Positions 48,301-59,899 of a stretch of 64,000 nt of DNA are shown piece by piece (within the stretch, counting starts at the first letter, position 1; the number at the start of each line of letters is the position of its first letter). Position numbers and translations under genes: made by a program. The notes beneath the pieces are model-generated. The model did not search any database. It saw nothing but the letters and a program-made list of their open reading frames with translations, and had not been told where the DNA came from. The stretch is from Phoronis australis (Eukaryota > Phoronida > Phoronidae): positions 799,874 through 863,873 of the forward strand of contig NMRA01000016.1 in assembly GCA_002633005.1 (NCBI GenBank). Reading direction: 5' to 3'.

Positions 48301-51300
48301 AAGAAGCTTTGTGACATTTAAAAGATGTATTCCTATGGAGCCGACGACAAACTGTAACAAGTGTCGATCTAATCCAAATACCATTGTACCCCTAGTGGCA
48401 AAATGTTATTTCACGTTTGCCTCTTTATACTTGGAGTTCATGAATGTATTTCATGGAATTCCGCAAATAGCTTTCTATTAAGGAGGCGTCAACACCTTTC
48501 CATTTTCAGACAGATTGTTGTTTTTGTGTCCCTTTTCTGGCGTCTGCCTCCCCATCCTGCCATATTGCGTAAATTTACAGAATCTGATGTGTTCCTGATG
48601 AGAAGACCATGACTGATGCTGACTTCATACTGGTCCGACTCCAGTGTCACCCCCTAGTGGCGATTTTGTTTTCTTGCCTCAGCAGCTGAATCTTTAACCC
48701 TTTGAAGGAGCTTTGTGACTTTACCAGTCAAATATGCTTAAAATACTCGGCCTTTTATCGACAGCATTTAGCTCCATCAGGAAAGCTAATGTTGAAGTTG
48801 TCAGTTTGATTCTGCATTGGTGCTGATCTCAAAAAACACTTCGCGGCAATAAAAGGGTTCAGTTAAAAGTAGACTACAGCTTTAGTTTTTTATGCATGCA
48901 CATGTTTGCATGTGGGTGCATATTGATGTCGTCTCTGTCTGGGTGTCTAGCATGTGGGCATCTAGCATCTTGCATCTGGGCATCCAGCATCTGGTTATGT
49001 TCCCTCCGATACAAGAATGGTTGACATTGATTTTTAGATGCGTCAGACTACTCCCTTGTAGCATTTTTGTATCTGTGGCTATGTCTCCTTGCACGCGTAT
49101 TCTTGTGAGCGTGGCAACAGTTGACAACACCACTGTGCTTTCTGGTGACAATATCACTTTTTTACATTTGCCTCTGTATCTTGGGGCTCCTTGATGGATT
49201 TTTATGAAATTTGTCCATTTTTATCACTCTTAAAGATCACTATCAACATGCTGTTTGCATTGCTCTTGTGTTAAAGTACAGTTGCCCAAGGTGGTAAGAC
49301 CTATCTAGGACATTCTCTCGAATTTGATGAAGGATAAATTCCACTCTTTGTTATGCGAAAAAAACATTTTATTGTGTTTCTAAGACACCATAATTAAACT
49401 TTTTACTTCATCATCTCTTCTTCAGTGCTGCTACAGATTCCACAAGTCAGTTGTCAGCCTCAGCTCCAGAGTTCACTCCTCAGACGACTGAAGCTGCTGG
49501 ACCAGAGGTGATTAGAAGCGATGGGTCTTGAGTCTGCCTCTTTATGAGGACAAGGCCAAGCAAAAGATGTGTCTTATAACTAGGGTTTGCCTCTTTTTGA
49601 AGACAAGGCCAAGCAAAAGATGTATCATATAACTAGGGTTTGCTTCTTTTTGAAGACAAGGCCAAGCAAAAGATTATCGTATAAGTAGGGTTTATTTTTG
49701 AGAAATACTGCTATAGGTTAATTTAAGCTGTCAATCACTTAAATTGTGTGGATTAATAAAGATGGGTAATATTCTTGTGAGAATTTTAATGTGGCAATGA
49801 CGTTGGATGTTTGGCAGAAATGAACCGCTTACAATGACAATTGATAGAAATCATTTGTCTATATAGTTTTTAAAAGTCGAAGTGCAAGTTTCATGCTGTC
49901 GACGGTAGTATAAACAAGCTGTTGTCTCCTTATAAAGTTTTTGTTCAGATTTAAACCCAGTCGTAAAAAAATAATATTCGGCAATTACATAAATCTCCTG
50001 TTGTGATTACAAATGGGGCAATCCAATATATCCAAGAATCCATAGTCATCTATCTACTCCCACATAGCCGTGTTGTTTTGTCCTGCAAATTCAAGTATTG
50101 ATAATGATGGATTCCTTGCCTTACAATGAAATTTAATGAAACACAGTTTGTAATGTAGTTGTTTATGGCTAGACCTTCATGTCATAAGTGGCGCTGTGAA
50201 CTCGTGGCATATCCTACATTATACTATTGTTGCCAGACTTACTCTGCACCTTATTGGCTGCATTCCATATTGGATGTATTATGAGTGTGCTATGTACCTT
50301 AGGCTGAAGCTAGTCATGAGGGTGATGCAGAGGGTGATGAAGAGGATGAAGAAGACTCCGAGGATGATGACGTGCAGGTGACAATTGGAGCAATTAAGAC
50401 AACATACGAGTAAGTTGTAGTGCTCTCTTTATTAAGTGTAGCGCCGTTGTTTTTGATAAACTAGTTACTGTTGAGGCTGTTTTAACAGTATGCAATGGTT
50501 GCCATGGAGGTGTTTGTGAAATTGCTTCAAAGCAAAAACTTCAAGCTTATTTTAAATTATTACGTTTACTTGGTTTCGTTCTGGGTTTTTGCTTTAAATT
50601 TATTGAGTTTTGTGGAAATTCGTCAACTCTTTTACGACTAGGTCAGTTGTTATCCGATGCAATTATGAATATCACCACGCAATGTTGCCCTGACTTTTTA
50701 CACCATTTGTCAGTGCAATCCTTGTGTGTCGAAGAAATTGTCCCGTTGACTAACCAGTTTGTATTTCTTCACCGTGCAGATCTTCGGACCAACTTAATTT
50801 CATGATGTACTTCACTGCAATTTATGCTGAATTGAACAATTCTTTTGACAGCTTATCCTATTTGTGGACATTTTTGTTTAAAAGATGCTTCTTTGTTCAC
50901 ATTTTTATGGTTCAACTGTGAATTTCCCTTTACTTGCATTATGCAGTCACATAAAATCTGATGATCGACCATTTGTCATTTGGGATCAAAACACATTTGT
51001 GTGAGATTGAAATGTTTTGCTGTACAAAATTAGATGTATGGAGAGAATGTTTATCTTATTTTATTTTATTTTATTTCTACGCTTAACTCCTGATGACCAT
51101 TTCAGTTATTGAATGACCATCAAATGTCGATATCAGGTTGTTTTCATTTTCATTCGTGACGAAACTGATGATATTTTGTAGACCCAGAAACTTGTTCAAA
51201 GGAGGTGCGTATTCCAAGACTCCTGGCAAGCCAGGGGCGGTAACAAAGGGTGTTGACCTGGAAGCTGCAGGAGAGTTCAAAGGAACAAATATATATGAGC

Positions 51301-54300
51301 TGGATCTGACCACTTTAGAAGAAAAGCCATGGAGAAAACCAGGTATGTCTGGGCTTGTTTAAACTGGTACCCGTCTAGTCTAGTCAGGAAATTACAAGCC
51401 ATGATGGTTTCTGGGGCTGCTTTTCAGTTTCCGAGGTCCACCACTTTAAAGCTTGGGGGTTTATGGGAAATACTGGGGGTTTATGGGAAGTGCTGTGGGT
51501 TTATGGGAAATGCTGGGGGTTTATGGGTAATAACCAATCTTTAGTTTGCCATGTATTGTAATAGGCTTATGTTGCGCTGCCCCTGTACACTATTCTTGTC
51601 CAGTTTATGCATACTTTGGTTTTTACTTTGTCAGGTGCTGATATTACTGATTACTTTAATTACGGATTTAACGAAGAGTCGTGGGAGAGGTATTGTGAAC
51701 GACAGAAGTTCCTGCGCAACATGGATGCACCCAAGAAAATCTTTGTACACCATGCGGGCACGGCACCCCCTAGACAAGATAAAACTGCCCTTAGTACAGG
51801 TAAAACTAATAACACGTCCAGTATAACTAGTTTGATATAATGTAACTATGACGATGATTTGTGGTTCACTTGCTCTAGTCTGTGCACTATCCCGTTTAGA
51901 TAAGATGGATTTTGCCTTACTTATTGTGCAGTTTGGACCAACTTATTAACAATAAATAAATTTAGATACTGTTTACAGCTGATACTGAAATCAGTTTAAT
52001 CCCTGTGATTCATGGACACTGATGGATTTTACTTAGAGGTGTCAGTGAACAAAAATGCAAAAATGAATTGCAGTCAAGCCTAGGTCATAATGACCTAATC
52101 GCTGAACCCTAGAGTCAGACACGGTTATATGTTTCTAAGTCAGTGTTGAACGTGAACTGCTTTGCATTTAAGTTGGTAGTGCACCTCGATGTTCATGAGG
52201 ACAGTTTTGAATCGAAAAATACTGAGTCTGAGATGGAGGGTTGGGTCTCGAGATTGTGTCTTAGCCCTTGGCATTGTTATTAAATGATAGGAGTCTATCC
52301 AGGCTCATAGAAAATCGGTCCAAGGTTTAAAGGCTGTTTTTTACGTTGCGTTGCATTTCTGTGCTATTCCTATGTGCAAGTCGTTTCAAACAGAAGAAGC
52401 AGAAAGCTCCCTGTTATAAACTTTGTTCCATTGTTTCCTCTGTGTTGACAGGTCAAACTAACATTCAGCCAATGCAGGGGAATACTATTGATGTCAGTCG
52501 CCCTCCCCCACGTAAACTTTCGGGAACGATTGACGTGGTGGCCTCGCGGAGAGTCTCTGATAATCAGTCTGAGTAAGTGAACATTTCTAGTTTCAATTGA
52601 ACAATGTGCTTGTTTAGTGGTTTTATATTAACGATTCTGTCACCTTGTCCAGGTGAATTTTAATGTCTCATCATTCCTGAATTAAATTGCAGTTAAGGTG
52701 ACGAAATTTTGCCTAACTAATACCTGTAGTTTCTAAATACAAAATGGACCATAACAAAATCTCATCTTTGGAGCAAAACTTTTTTCCAATTCGCAGGCAA
52801 TATATTTTTCACCTGCAGGTTTTTGCTGTAATTTTTGCAAACCCAGACAAATTTTAATGAATTTTGACAACTTCCAGAAAACCGCTCTGACTTAAGCATG
52901 GGATAAAGAATGATCTTGTAATTTTGTGCAGTGATTCTGACTTGTAGTTTTCATTACTTCAAATTAAATTTATAGTAGGACATGTTTGTTCCCTTAGAGA
53001 AAATGTGATTCCTTCCATGCCAGTGGCTACCGTTCCTACGTCGTCTTGGTCCGAGACGAGGTAATGAGTCGGCACTTTTGATATTATTTGTCTTCACCCA
53101 CCGTAGTCATTCTTTCTTTTTAACTCAGGGCATACAACCTTCCTCTGTCATTCTCACCGATAGTATTTTTCTCACCAAGGATTTTTTACTCACAAACAGT
53201 ATTGCTCTAACACCGCAATTTTGTTGTTTTTAAACATGTTTCTTTGCTTGTAGACTACAGTAATTGTGTCCACTTATAGACTGATTTGATATGTTCACAT
53301 ACTAAGCAGGTTACTTCTGACAGCCTGCAACTCCTAACTCCTATCAGTGTCTACATAGAATTGCGGTTCATGAGCTGAGCAATGAAATTGCCTGTAAAAC
53401 ATAATGCATGAAAAACATGTTGCTTGAGAAAAGGACTTTACTCTCGTAAGCTGTAGATCAGAACACCCCCGCAGAGGAAGATTGTTCACGTTGTAACAAT
53501 CTAATGTTTCTCCCAGTATGCACATCCTCTGTTTAAGTTGACTCCCTGTAGAGGGCGTAGTGATATTTTGTGTGCACTATTAGCTTATGTATTGCCACAT
53601 AGTTCTCGTCAGAATATACGTTATTTCTAATGTTCGTCGTGTAGTTGATAAGTTGCAACCAGCATGCAATCAATTTGTGTCAGTTAAGGGTTGCAATACA
53701 ATTAATTTGTTAATTTTACGTTTGTTTTTAGCATGCATGAATTAACTTGTAACCTGGCTTGTAACATTCTTCCTTCTCTTAACAGTAAATGTTAAGAATC
53801 TCTTCCTCTTGACTATAACTACATCTCACTTGAGCACTTTCTTAGTTGCATTGTGTGTGATCCATTTCATAATTTTCACTGTTAGTTCATTGACAGGTTT
53901 TATTGTATGTTGCGTACAACCGTAAAGCATTTTAGTTTTGACCGAATGTTTCTGCCATTCATATTTTAAGAGATTCTTTTTGAAAGTGTGTAATCTTCAT
54001 TTTATTAAAATCTTAAGAATAAAGTGTAGTATCCGACGTATCTTGATGATGTAGAAATTTTAATATTTTGCCTGTTGTTTCAGACCTGCCCCAGTCACTT
54101 ATCAAGCACATGTGCCTCCACCTGGTGTTCCAGTCCAGTTGCCACCAGGTGGCATGATGTCAGCTCCCCCTCCTGGTTACCACGGTCCACCCCCTGGTAT
54201 GCCTCCCCAGACTGGCATGCCCCCACCCACTCACATGCCTCCAAGTAAGTAATGACTAGTGGTCAGAGAAATTTTTCCAGAATCTGTTAATGGGAAACCT

Positions 54301-57300
54301 ATCCAATTAGACGCTTGATTCTGAATCAGTTTTGAGTGACATCCCTGAGCGCTAACAAGGCGGTTCACTATGGTGGGTAGGTGCGATCGCGTAAAAGTGA
54401 GAAGACATTCTGAGGCTGAATCAGATTGGATCAAAACCCATGCTGCGTTTCATTGACTGAGTGCCTCGCTTTTAATGCACGGCAATGTTTTGTCAAGTCC
54501 TCTAGCTGTTTTGCAAGATTCTTAAGTTCACAGACTGCAGACCTGAATGTTCTGTTTCTCTAGGGGACAACAGGTGATGTTGCCGTATGTTATCAGACGA
54601 AGATTTATTTGCGGCCGAGGGGCTGCGCCTGTTATGTGACCTTTAAACAAAATTTTAACAAAATCAGACAGAAAGTTTGCATGCGGACGAGGCGATTTCT
54701 CCTCGTTTACATGAATTTCTTAATTTTTTCACGAAGTTACAAAATCAATTTATCTGTCTTGCTATTGGTTTTTTCACGTGATTAATTTTTCTTTAGCAAC
54801 AATGTTAGCAACAGGTCATCGAATTATTAAACACTTATTATGCGACGGGCCTCTCTGAGTGACCTGTGTACGTCTGATGCAGCGTGTATCAGGCTATCTG
54901 CACTATTTTTTGTAACTCTATCAATTTCGCGTTTGTTAACTTCCAGGCATGCCCCCTCCAGGTTTCAGAGGACCCCCTCCTGATGGTAAGTTATGGCTTC
55001 TACATTCACCAGTAATTGTTAATATGGCTGCAGATTCTGGTGTGGGATGATGTGTTTTCGATTCTGTTGGGCCATCACTACATCAGACCTGTGTAGTCAG
55101 TTGCAGGTGGACAGTTTGGTTTGTGAATGCATTGAGATTTCTAATCTAATTAAAATTGTTTACAATCCGTAACTGTGAGTTCTGTAAGTTTTTAATTACC
55201 ATAAAATATACTATGAGGATCTACACTATTTTGGATGCCTGCTCAATTGTTATTTAGTTTAAGTTAGGTCATTATGTTAGGGAAAAAGTGTTGTATTTCT
55301 GTTATCTAACACATCTTGATGATTGACGTCCACAGGTTTCTATCGTCCTCCAGGGCCTCCAGGGTTCAGCGCCCCGTTTCCTGGGGCTCCACCACCATTC
55401 AACCCAGCACCACCAATGGCTGGCGCTCCACCACCGTGGGAAAGGTATAGTGGATGACTTTGTCATGAAAACAATGCTGATTTAATTTGAAGTTAACCAG
55501 CGTACATAATAACTTCTTTTTTTTTAACGAAATATCCTTCGTCTTTGATGGATTAACAATGTTAGTACTGAAAACACTCTGGTAATCTTTACTTCCACCT
55601 CTTAAATATAGATATTTTTGTTTCTCCCTAAGAGCACCAAGGATGCATGAAAACTATGCGAACCTTTTACATTGCGGTAAGCGCTTTCATTGCCTAGCCA
55701 AAAGAACATAGTTGGTCCTCACTACCTAAAGAAAAAGTGGGCTGCTTCATTAATTTCAGCCAAAAAACTTTTTCAGCTTTTTTCCAATGTTGCATCAACT
55801 CACCCAAATTTCAAACACTTTGGATTGCTCAGGCAGCCATAATCACCTGATGATTGGCTGCCAATGACTCACGACCTGATACACTCTTGCTTAGTTCATT
55901 GATTGTTGTTTTGCTGAAACCACTTCAATTATTAATTTTTTTACTCTTAATACTTCTTCCTCATGTTCAGTAATTATTTTTCAGTGTATTTTATCTGGTT
56001 TCATCTACAAGTAGGTGGTTTTTCTCTTTCCAGGCCTCCATTTGACCCATTTAGCCAAGGTCCCACTAGTCCTGACAGCAGTCTGTCTGATGAGGATGAC
56101 ACATACAGCCAGTATAGTCGAAGGGAGCGAGAGAGGGAAAGGCACTCTCCCCGGGAGTATGAGAGGTAAGAATATAAAAGTTATCTAGTACCTTAATAAA
56201 CAACCTCAACTCTTAGTAAAATATCGAAAAAAACTATGCTTTGTCAGCCATTAAAAGTATATAATATTTTCAAAAACGATAAAGATTAGGATTCTATAAA
56301 TATGCTTCTTTGCTGCTGTGTCTTTATTATTGTCACGTGACCACATTTTTAAGTCAAATTTTCATATGCAAGAAAGGTACATTCATAGCAATATAAGCCA
56401 ATTTTACTAAAACTCTTTTAAGTGAAAACGGTGTTTGTTCTTCGTCTTTGAAGAAATGCATGAAACTATGGCAATATACAATAAAATTATTTGCAGGCAG
56501 TCTGATACACGTTGTACCAGACGTGCAGAGGCTTCGCATGTGGGCCCATTGCACTGATCACCTGGAACCATTTTTATGTTTTATTAATATATGGTTAAAA
56601 CAGAGCTGAGGAGCTAGAAACCTGGCTCAAAGGTTTAGCAGAGTGACTTAGTGGGACTCGAACCCACGACCTCGAGTAAAGAAAGCCGGCACTTATCAAC
56701 TAGGCCGCACTGCCTCCTCAACTACGGCAATAGTCAGATATAACGTGTCTACATGTTGACAACCAGCTTGCTGCTGGGTGTTCAGTGAAGAAAACTGGTT
56801 CCCAAGATGTGGGCACGTTATATCCGACTATTTCCAAAACTTTTGGTGTCTGGTGGTCAGTGTAGTGGAATGAAACATGTTTCTTATAAGTCTAGTCAGT
56901 ATGATGAAGAACTACTGTCAATGTGTCGTAGGCTTCACCAATAAACATGACTTAACCATTCTTCTTATGTTGTAAGGTGTCAGTGTAAAGTTCTGCTTTT
57001 TGTAATTTTCTGTTGTGAGTAAAACGTTGGTCTTGTAGTGTACACAATTTTTACTTCCAATTCATTAAATGAAGAACCACGAATATTGATGAATTTTGTT
57101 AGATTTTCGTGTGTTTTTGGTGTTGCCACCTTGCAAAACTGCTTGAATGAGTGCTATTAAATGTACCAAATGGCTATTCTCATATTTTGCACCAAACTAT
57201 TTGTCAAAATGCTTGTTTTCCATATTTCAAGGGCTGATTACCTTTTTACAAATAATGGGAATTTTAGCATCTACACACTACATGTTTGTGATAGACTAAA

Positions 57301-58675
57301 ATGTTCTTAATCTGTACTTTTGTGGAGAAGTTTTACAAAACAGAATCTCGCCTGTTGGCCATATTTTGTGCCACATAAGCGTAGAATTACCCTAATCTCG
57401 GTGGTTTTCAATGACAATTCAGTTACAAAGTCCAGCTATCTTTGACTAATGTGAACGTGCTGCAGACAACCTTTGTTAGCCGAAGTGTCATCTGCTTTCG
57501 CGAACTATTATTTACTAAAACCTATAATTGTGTTAAAGTCGGCGGCGTGAATCAGGAAGAGACACAGAGAGGTCACGTGACCGCGATGGGTACGAGCGAG
57601 ACTATGACAAAGACAGAAGTAGGGACAGGGATCGTGAAAGATCTAGGTCACGTGACCGTGACCGGGACCGTGACAGGGATCGTGACAGAGACAGGGAGCG
57701 TGACAGAGACAGAAGGCACAGGAAGAGGTGGGCACAATTTTATTATCAAACATGAATAATGCTCGCCTAGGTTGTACTTGAAACTTTCAACTTTTTCAGA
57801 CATGTGAGAATTTTTTGAATAATCTGTTATTGTTCTGTGGGCTAGTAGTCTTCATAAAGTTAATTCATTTCATCTTAATTTGTTTGGCTTTGTCGAAATT
57901 GAAAAAATAGTAAAGGAAAATCAGAATAATTTGTGATCATTTCAAAATTTTGTGACAGTACTTGTTGACATATTATGTTGATGACAGAAATTGGCACCTA
58001 CCCTTGAAAATTTAAAATCAAACCGTGTGTTTAATAAGACTTTAATTATGAGATGTTATTAATCAACTTATTAATCAGCTTTTCTTGAAAATGTCAGATC
58101 TGTTCCTCGTAAAATTAAATTTATATATATATATATATCGAAATTTTGGGATTTTGAAACTTTGTGCCCTAAGAGACACAAGCAGTAGGATATATTCATT
58201 GGACAAATTTTTGTTGAGATAATTTCATATAGGTGTATGCACCTTAAGGGGTTGCTTCTAGTAACAATGGTCTAGGACTGCGGTCTGTAGATCGAGTTTC
58301 TTGTGAGAAAACCGCGACCAAGCAAGTCTTTAGGAAATATCGCCGTGCATTACATTGGCACACTAGCTTTTCTCACGGTTGACTTGTGCCTGCAGAACGT
58401 ACCCTGTCAAGGCATCCAGTTTCACACTGGCATCTTTTCGAGATCTTTTATCCGGAATCAAACTTTAAAGCCCAGTATTGAGCGTTTTCTCATCGAAAAA
58501 GGAAAGTACCAAAAACCGTGTTATAATGACGGTGTATTTGTTTGACAGACGGCATCGTGATGAAGAGGAGCGAGATCGACACAGACACAAAAAGAGCAAG
58601 CGTTCCCGTCGTGAGAGGGAGGACGAGGAGCCTGCAGCTCCAGAAGAGGAGAAAAGTGAAGAGAAACCAGAGTAG
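45303..58675 (+). CDS. FIP1L1: FIP1-like pre-mRNA 3'-end-processing factor (CPSF subunit)
   Basis: Orthologue of human FIP1L1, the CPSF subunit that binds U-rich RNA and recruits poly(A) polymerase. Fourteen exons with matching phases: 45303-45378, 47729-47768, 49426-49507, 50303-50409, 51182-51342, 51635-51799, 52452-52572, 52998-53060, 54084-54244, 54947-54985, 55336-55444, 56034-56165, 57539-57727, 58549-58675. They give 523 residues; human has about 594. The N-terminus is acidic with [10 protein letters not shown] (human EEEEWLYG). Exon 4 has [13 protein letters not shown] (human DDVHVTIGDIKT). Residues about 148-180 are the Fip1 motif [20 protein letters not shown]...W..YC..Q. Then come GTIDVV (human GAIDVI), a Pro-rich region (exons 9-11), and RE/RD-rich exons 12-13. 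The C-terminus has RHKKSKRS, as in human. Exon 8 (63 nt, phase 2-2) can be skipped in frame. The exon 13 acceptor (GTTAAAG|TCGG) has a poor pyrimidine tract and was chosen because it alone keeps the frame. Confidence 0.95.
45971..46137 (-). mobile_element. Small GGGGCGGATCC element, copy 2 (FIP1 intron 1)
   Basis: Reverse orientation of the element at 35806-35961. Shared: GGGGGGGCAAGG, CCATATTATTTCATTTGGCAG-like and CAGGATTTTGTCCGT-like (inverted) segments, ending CTAGATCTGCCCCTGAA. Confidence 0.6.
46147..46236 (+). repeat. Small foldback-like repeat S1 (FIP1 intron 1)
   Basis: CATGGGC...AGGGGGCTGGGGG...CCCCACTTTTTTCAGTGCTG...CCCATG, the same frame as at 26465-26536. It sits 10 bp from the GGGGCGGATCC element. 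Confidence 0.65.
47800..49260 (+). repeat. Array of the roughly 0.42-kb repeat T1 (FIP1 intron 2)
   Basis: CCCCTAGTGGCAA followed by a TTGCCTCT(G/T)TAT segment recurs at about 47963 and 48389 (spacing about 425 bp), with further partial units to 49205. Each unit contains TTCATGAAATTTGG, CTGATGTGTT(T/C)CTGATGAGAAG, and TCCAACTACTGTGTCGCCCC-type phrases, which also recur at shorter intervals, so the unit has internal sub-repeats. Confidence 0.75.
49540..49692 (+). repeat. Minisatellite, about 57 bp x 3 (FIP1 intron 3)
   Basis: GACAAGGCCAAGCAAAAGAT occurs three times at regular spacing, with TAACTAGGGTTTGC between copies. It lies about 30 bp after the donor of FIP1 exon 3. Confidence 0.85.
51452..51536 (+). 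repeat. Minisatellite, about 22 bp x 4 (FIP1 intron 5)
   Basis: TGGGGGTTTATGGGAAATAC and close variants occur four times in a row, about 110 bp after the donor of FIP1 exon 5 and 100 bp before exon 6. Confidence 0.85.
56491..56720 (-). mobile_element. tRNA-derived SINE, copy 2 (FIP1 intron 12)
   Basis: On the minus strand: GAGGCAGTGCGGCCTAGTTG (box A region), then GGTTCGAGTCC (perfect pol III box B, 56654-56664), then the body shared with 33950-34171 and the TGGTACAACGTGTATCAGAC tail. It is antisense to FIP1. The head resembles a tRNA, but it is not an intact tRNA gene. Confidence 0.85.
58120..58138. repeat. (TA)n short microsatellite (FIP1 intron 13)
   Basis: TTATATATATATATATAT tract. Confidence 0.8.
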
Positions 58676-59786
58676 GTGTGCTGTTGATGCTGTACTTTGT
58701 CTGGAGAGCGTAGGACCGAAGCATGGGGGGGTCTATCGACTTTCGTGTCGATTGCTGAATTTGTGTAAATAGTGCATGACAGTCTTGGAAGGACTTCTCC
58801 TTTGGATCATTCAGAATGGCACTCCATCGGAACACATTGTACAATTAGTTGAAAATGTTCATTCTGTGCAATTGTACATGCCCCGAGAGTCATTTTCACA
58901 ACGGCAGTGTGCACGAATAGTGCATTTGAGGGGTAACTGGCTGTAGTCACAACTATATAAGTTGTGATCACGGAATACCTAGATTTTTTATGTTCGTTGA
59001 CCTAAATCACATGAGTGGCGAAAAAGGTAGCGAAACAGATGAGCTGCCCGTGAAGGGGTAACTTTCGCCAGCAGTTAGTTTATGTCCTAAACACCCATCG
59101 AGTGGCTTTTAAGCGAAAATTTATGTCAAAACACGCTCTCTCTGCCATAAATTGATAAATGTCATTGTAAACAATTGCTTCTTACCCCTGTGCATGTGTG
59201 TCTTTTGAAGTAAGCGACATGGCTACAAAAGTTCTAGCGAAAATGCCAGTAATAGGACAACACAGATGTCTAGCAAAGCCCCAGCAAAAGTGATCCTTGC
59301 GACCGTTCACATTTCTGGCACTTTTGCTGCCAATGAAAGTGCTACGAAAGCACCCGTGTTTTAGCTCTCATGTGAACGGGGTATAAGTGAACGTGTTCAC
59401 ATGACAGTTTTAGACCATCACACTTGAGGAGTTTCATACACTTGTTGGGTATGCCTTCATTGAGACAGAGTCAAGTGACTGTGACTGTATTGGATATGTA
59501 ACAAATGTACTGCATTTTACCTCTGGTGCATTTTAATTTTTAACTGCCTGCTTGTTCCATTAGATGGTTTACAGAATTGCTCGCATGTTAATAACTATTT
59601 GGTGGAACACTTACAACAAATTTCCGTTCTGAGGAGCTTTCAGAGCATAAAGTAACAGTAACAGATAAAAACAGTTGATGAACGGCTGTTAACAGTGTCT
59701 TGTACAGTTTTTGTCCTTCATAGATGGCAGTGTATTTTGTACATTTTCTCTTGATGTTAATCACATGAACTTGTGATGTTTTTTTA

Positions 59787-59792
59787 AATAAA
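59787..59792 (+). terminator. FIP1 poly(A) signal
   Basis: AATAAA about 1.1 kb after the FIP1 stop codon, followed by a GT/T-rich stretch (GTTTATGTGCTGTTAGTT). No earlier perfect AATAAA was noticed in the 3' UTR. Confidence 0.6.
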
Positions 59793-59899
59793 AATTAAAA
59801 GTTGACCACAACGTTTATGTGCTGTTAGTTATTTCTAGTCTTCAAGGATGGCTGAGAGTGTCTCTCCATGTCCCCTACGGTGCCTGGAGTAAGAGACTT

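Noticed and set aside
48882-49194. Overlapping frames of about 90-100 codons on both strands
   Set aside because: They fall in the T1 repeat array in FIP1 intron 2.
57442-57759. 105-codon frame with TGTVTG-type repeats
   Set aside because: Shadow of FIP1 exon 13 in the wrong frame; the RD-repeat codons produce it.
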